Assembly (NCBI GenBank): GCA_036389795.1
Contig: DASVWD010000218.1
Location: 29,507 to 93,506 of the forward strand
Length of the DNA stretch: 64,000 nt
Reading direction: 5' to 3'
From: Longimicrobium sp.
GTDB lineage: Bacteria; Gemmatimonadota; Gemmatimonadetes; Longimicrobiales; Longimicrobiaceae
Each line of letters opens with the position of its first letter. The stretch's first letter is position 1. Under the pieces are notes generated by a model. The model saw nothing but the letters and a program-made list of their open reading frames with translations, was not told the DNA's origin and searched no databases. Below are positions 61,595 to 64,000 of this stretch, piece after piece. A program made the translations under genes and the position numbers.

Positions 61595-62923
61595 ATGAGT
61601 CGAGAGAGCACGGGGGCGGAGGCGGCGTCGCGGGACCCGGAGGCGAAGGCGGAGCGGCGGCGCGAGTGGCTGCTGCTCCTCGTGCTGGCGGCGGTGCAGT
61701 TCTGCCACATCATGGACTTCGTGATCGTGATGCCGCTGGGGCCGCAGCTCATGCGCTCCTTCCGCATCACGCCCGAGCAGTTCGGGCTGATCGTGTCGGC
61801 GTACACCTTCAGCGCGGCGGTGTCGGGGCTGCTGGCGGCGTTCTTCATGGACCGCTTCGACCGCAAGACGGCGCTCCTGGGGCTGCTCACCGGCTTCGGG
61901 GTGGGGACGCTGCTCTGCGCGCTGGCGCCCTCGTACCCCTTCCTCCTCGCCGCGCGGGTGGCCGCCGGCGCGTTCGGCGGGGTACTGGGGGCGGTGGTCT
62001 TCGCCGTCGTGGGCGACCAGATCCCCCCCGCGCGGCGCGGCACGGCCATGGGGATCGTCACCTCCGGGTTCAGCGCGGCCTCGGTGCTGGGGCTGCCGGT
62101 CGGGCTCTTCCTGGCCGCGCAGTCGTCCTGGCACGCGCCGTTCTACCTGCTGGCGGCGGCCACGGCGGCGGTGATCGCGCTCGGCTTCTTCGCGCTGCCG
62201 CCGATGCGCGCGCACCTGGCGGCGGAGCGGCGCCCCCCGCTGGGCGAGGTGATCGAGGTGGTGCGCGAACCGCGGCACCTGCGGGCGTTCGCGCTGATGG
62301 TGGGGCTCATGTTCGGCGGCTTCACCGTCTCCCCTTTCCTGAGCCCGTACCTGGTGGCCAACGTGGGGGTGAAGGAGGCGGAGCTCAGCTTCGTCTACCT
62401 CTTCGGCGGGCTGTTCACCCTGCTCAGCGGGCCGCTGGCGGGGCGGCTGGCCGACCGCCACGGCCACGCGCGCGTGTTCATGGCCGCGGCGCTCGTCTCC
62501 ATCGTCCCCATCCTGGCGGTGACGCACCTGCCGCGCGCGCCGCTCTGGGTGGCGCTGGTGGTGACCACGGTGATGATGATGGGCTTCTCGGCGCGCATGG
62601 TGCCCTCGATGGCGCTCATCACCGGGAGCGTGGAGCCCCGGCGGCGGGGCGGCTTCATGAGCGTGAACTCGTCGATCCAGCAGATGTCGGCCGGGCTGGC
62701 GGCGATGCTGGCCGGGCAGGTCGTCGGCGGCTCGGCGGCCACGGGGATCACGCGCTTCGGCACCGTGGGGCTGATCGCCGCCGGCGCCACCCTGCTCTGC
62801 CTCCCGCTGGCCGCCCGCATCCGCCCCGCGGAGCCGGTAGCGCCGCTCCGGCCGGCCGCACGGCGCGCGGACCAGACCGAGATTTCAGGCGATGCCGAGC
62901 CGCGGCGCGCCACCGGAACCTGA
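61595..62923 (+). CDS. MFS transporter (DHA1-like)
   Basis: A 442-residue transporter with twelve predicted membrane segments. FMDRFDRKTALL is the loop 2-3 signature, GTAMGIVTSGFSAASVLGLP lies in segment 5 (motif C-like region of drug exporters) and RLADRHGHARVF in loop 8-9. The family exports drugs or sugars; the substrate is unknown. The ATG at 61595 is the start after the terminator; the frame is open upstream to 61412, through the palindrome and the terminator, so a longer reading is possible but unlikely. An ABC exporter follows 12 bp later. Confidence 0.85.
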   Translation: MSRESTGAEAASRDPEAKAERRREWLLLLVLAAVQFCHIMDFVIVMPLGPQLMRSFRITPEQFGLIVSAYTFSAAVSGLLAAFFMDRFDRKTALLGLLTGFGVGTLLCALAPSYPFLLAARVAAGAFGGVLGAVVFAVVGDQIPPARRGTAMGIVTSGFSAASVLGLPVGLFLAAQSSWHAPFYLLAAATAAVIALGFFALPPMRAHLAAERRPPLGEVIEVVREPRHLRAFALMVGLMFGGFTVSPFLSPYLVANVGVKEAELSFVYLFGGLFTLLSGPLAGRLADRHGHARVFMAAALVSIVPILAVTHLPRAPLWVALVVTTVMMMGFSARMVPSMALITGSVEPRRRGGFMSVNSSIQQMSAGLAAMLAGQVVGGSAATGITRFGTVGLIAAGATLLCLPLAARIRPAEPVAPLRPAARRADQTEISGDAEPRRATGT

Positions 62924-62935
62924 AAGGACACTCCC

Positions 62936-64000
62936 TTGGCTGCTTCTACGCCCGACGGGGCCGGGAAGAAAAAGAAGAAGAGCTCGCCCGAGGCGTGGCG
63001 CGAGGCGCGCCGGCTGATGTGGGCGCACCGGCGCTACCTGGGCGTGGGCCTGGTGCTGATGCTGGTGAGCCGCGTGGCCGGGCTGGTGCTGCCGGCCAGC
63101 ACCAAGTTCCTGATCGACGACGTGATCGGGAAAGGGCGCGCCGGCCTGCTGGCGCCGCTCGCGCTCGCCGTGGCCGCGGCCACGCTGGTGCAGGCGGTGG
63201 GCTCGTTCGCGCTCTCGCAGGTGATCAGCGTCACCGCGCAGCGGGCCATCACCGACATGCGCCGCCGGGTGATGGCGCACGTCACCCGCCTTCCGGTGCG
63301 CTACTTCGACTCCACCCAGACGGGGATCCTGGTGTCGCGCGTGATGACCGACGCCGAAGGGATCCGTAACCTGGTGGGGACGGGGATGGTGCAGCTGGTG
63401 GGCGGCGCCTTCACGGCGGCGCTGGCGCTGGTGGTCCTCTTCTGGCTCAACTGGAAGATGACGCTCTTTATCCTGCTGGTGCTGGCGAGCTTCGGCACGG
63501 GGATGGGGCTCATCCTCTCGCGGCTCAGACCCGTCTTCCGCGAGCGCGGCGAGATCAACGCGCAGGTCACCGGGCGGCTCACCGAGACGCTGGGCGGCAT
63601 CCGCGTGGTGAAGGCGTACGGCACCGAGAAGCGCGAGCAGCGGGTGTTCACCCGCGGCGCGCACCGGCTCTTCCGCAACGTGGCCCGCACCATCACCGGC
63701 GTCTCGGCGGCCGGCGCGGTGGCCACGGTGGTGGCCGGGCTCATCGGGGTGGTGATGATCCTGGTGGGAGGGCGCGACATCCTGGCCGGGCGGATGACCG
63801 TCGGCGACCTGGTGAGCTACCTGGCCTTCACCGCCGTGCTGGCCGCCCCCGTGGTGCAGATGGCCAGCATCGGCCCGCAGCTCAGCGAGGCGCTGGCCGG
63901 GCTCGACCGCATCCGCGAGATCGTGCGGATGGAGTCGGAAGACCAGGAGGACGAGCGCCGCGAGCCGCTCGGCCACGTCCGTGGCGACGTGCGGCTGGAG
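62936..64000 (+). CDS. ABC exporter (membrane half), cut by the right edge
   Basis: The frame is open from a TTG at 62936 (AGGA 8 nt upstream) to the window end (355 codons). The N-terminus is Lys-rich (GKKKKKSSPEAWREARRLMW), then the ABC-transporter TMD1: about six membrane segments, with VRYFDSTQTGILVSRVMTDA as the coupling-helix region and GRLTETLGGIRVVKAYGTEK downstream. The nucleotide-binding domain is not reached. Lipid A/MsbA-like or drug exporters are the closest types; no substrate can be given. It starts 12 bp after the MFS gene and is probably cotranscribed. Confidence 0.88.
   Translation, partial: MAASTPDGAGKKKKKSSPEAWREARRLMWAHRRYLGVGLVLMLVSRVAGLVLPASTKFLIDDVIGKGRAGLLAPLALAVAAATLVQAVGSFALSQVISVTAQRAITDMRRRVMAHVTRLPVRYFDSTQTGILVSRVMTDAEGIRNLVGTGMVQLVGGAFTAALALVVLFWLNWKMTLFILLVLASFGTGMGLILSRLRPVFRERGEINAQVTGRLTETLGGIRVVKAYGTEKREQRVFTRGAHRLFRNVARTITGVSAAGAVATVVAGLIGVVMILVGGRDILAGRMTVGDLVSYLAFTAVLAAPVVQMASIGPQLSEALAGLDRIREIVRMESEDQEDERREPLGHVRGDVRLE

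Overview
The window is about 70% G+C and densely coded. Start codons are ATG, GTG or TTG, and genes are often joined by ATGA or GTGA overlaps. It carries diderm genes (MlaFED lipid transport, LpoB-like lipoproteins, a surface-antigen-type beta-barrel, HemQ, SURF1) and no rRNA, tRNA, CRISPR array, transposase or phage gene that I can recognise. The gene style, the secreted protease/propeller/barrel protein and intergenic spacers filled with stuttering GCACTTCGCACTTC-type repeats suggest a Gemmatimonadota bacterium of the Longimicrobium type. That placement is inference from gene style, not a database match.

Layout. 1-4.2 kb: an exported protein cut by the left edge, a DUF4097-like secreted protein with six NGP repeats, and an AT-richer orphan. 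4.2-14.9 kb: alpha/beta hydrolase, acyl-CoA dehydrogenase, a large inverted-repeat element, an erythromycin-esterase-like protein with a duplicated 3' remnant, a GH13 glucosidase, an AT-richer Ymh/HEPN-like gene, a DEAD-box helicase and small membrane proteins. 15-23.5 kb: the HExxH/propeller/barrel protein, a TetR regulator, and an LpoB-type lipoprotein operon. 23.9-26.6 kb: a Tat-exported partner plus amidase, and a two-gene cassette with a nucleoside-deoxyribosyltransferase/TIR-like protein.

26.7-31.4 kb is the most coherent unusual module: a sigma-54 response regulator and its histidine kinase, divergent from four tandem small paralogous lipoproteins. Between them lie two identical dyads (GTTCACTGAAC) 22 bp apart and a good -24/-12 promoter. 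31.6-36.2 kb: a DUF4015-like lipoprotein and a dapD-dapE-aminotransferase operon. 36.8-42.3 kb: a single 1830-residue multicopper oxidase whose copper motifs are in permuted order. 43-50.9 kb: cold-shock protein with a glycine-rich tail, ribosomal protein S21, Nudix hydrolase, asd, lysC, mlaE-mlaF-mlaD and hemQ.

51-58.7 kb: a possible small RNA, a nitronate-monooxygenase-like enzyme, ccdA, a NarL-type regulator, fabF, a CBS-domain protein embedded in glycine-rich sequence, and SURF1. 58.9-64 kb: an Rrf2 regulator whose own promoter operator recurs upstream of two neighbouring genes (a secreted carboxypeptidase-regulatory-like protein and an Old Yellow Enzyme). These are followed by an MFS transporter and an ABC exporter cut by the right edge.

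The spacers hold at least four families of dispersed elements: two-hairpin elements with compensatory base changes, CATYCTGAGG/CCGAAGRATCT elements, palindromes with 9-bp-period arms, and GAAAGCCTCG hairpins. Together with short tandem repeats they are the main non-coding signal of the window.
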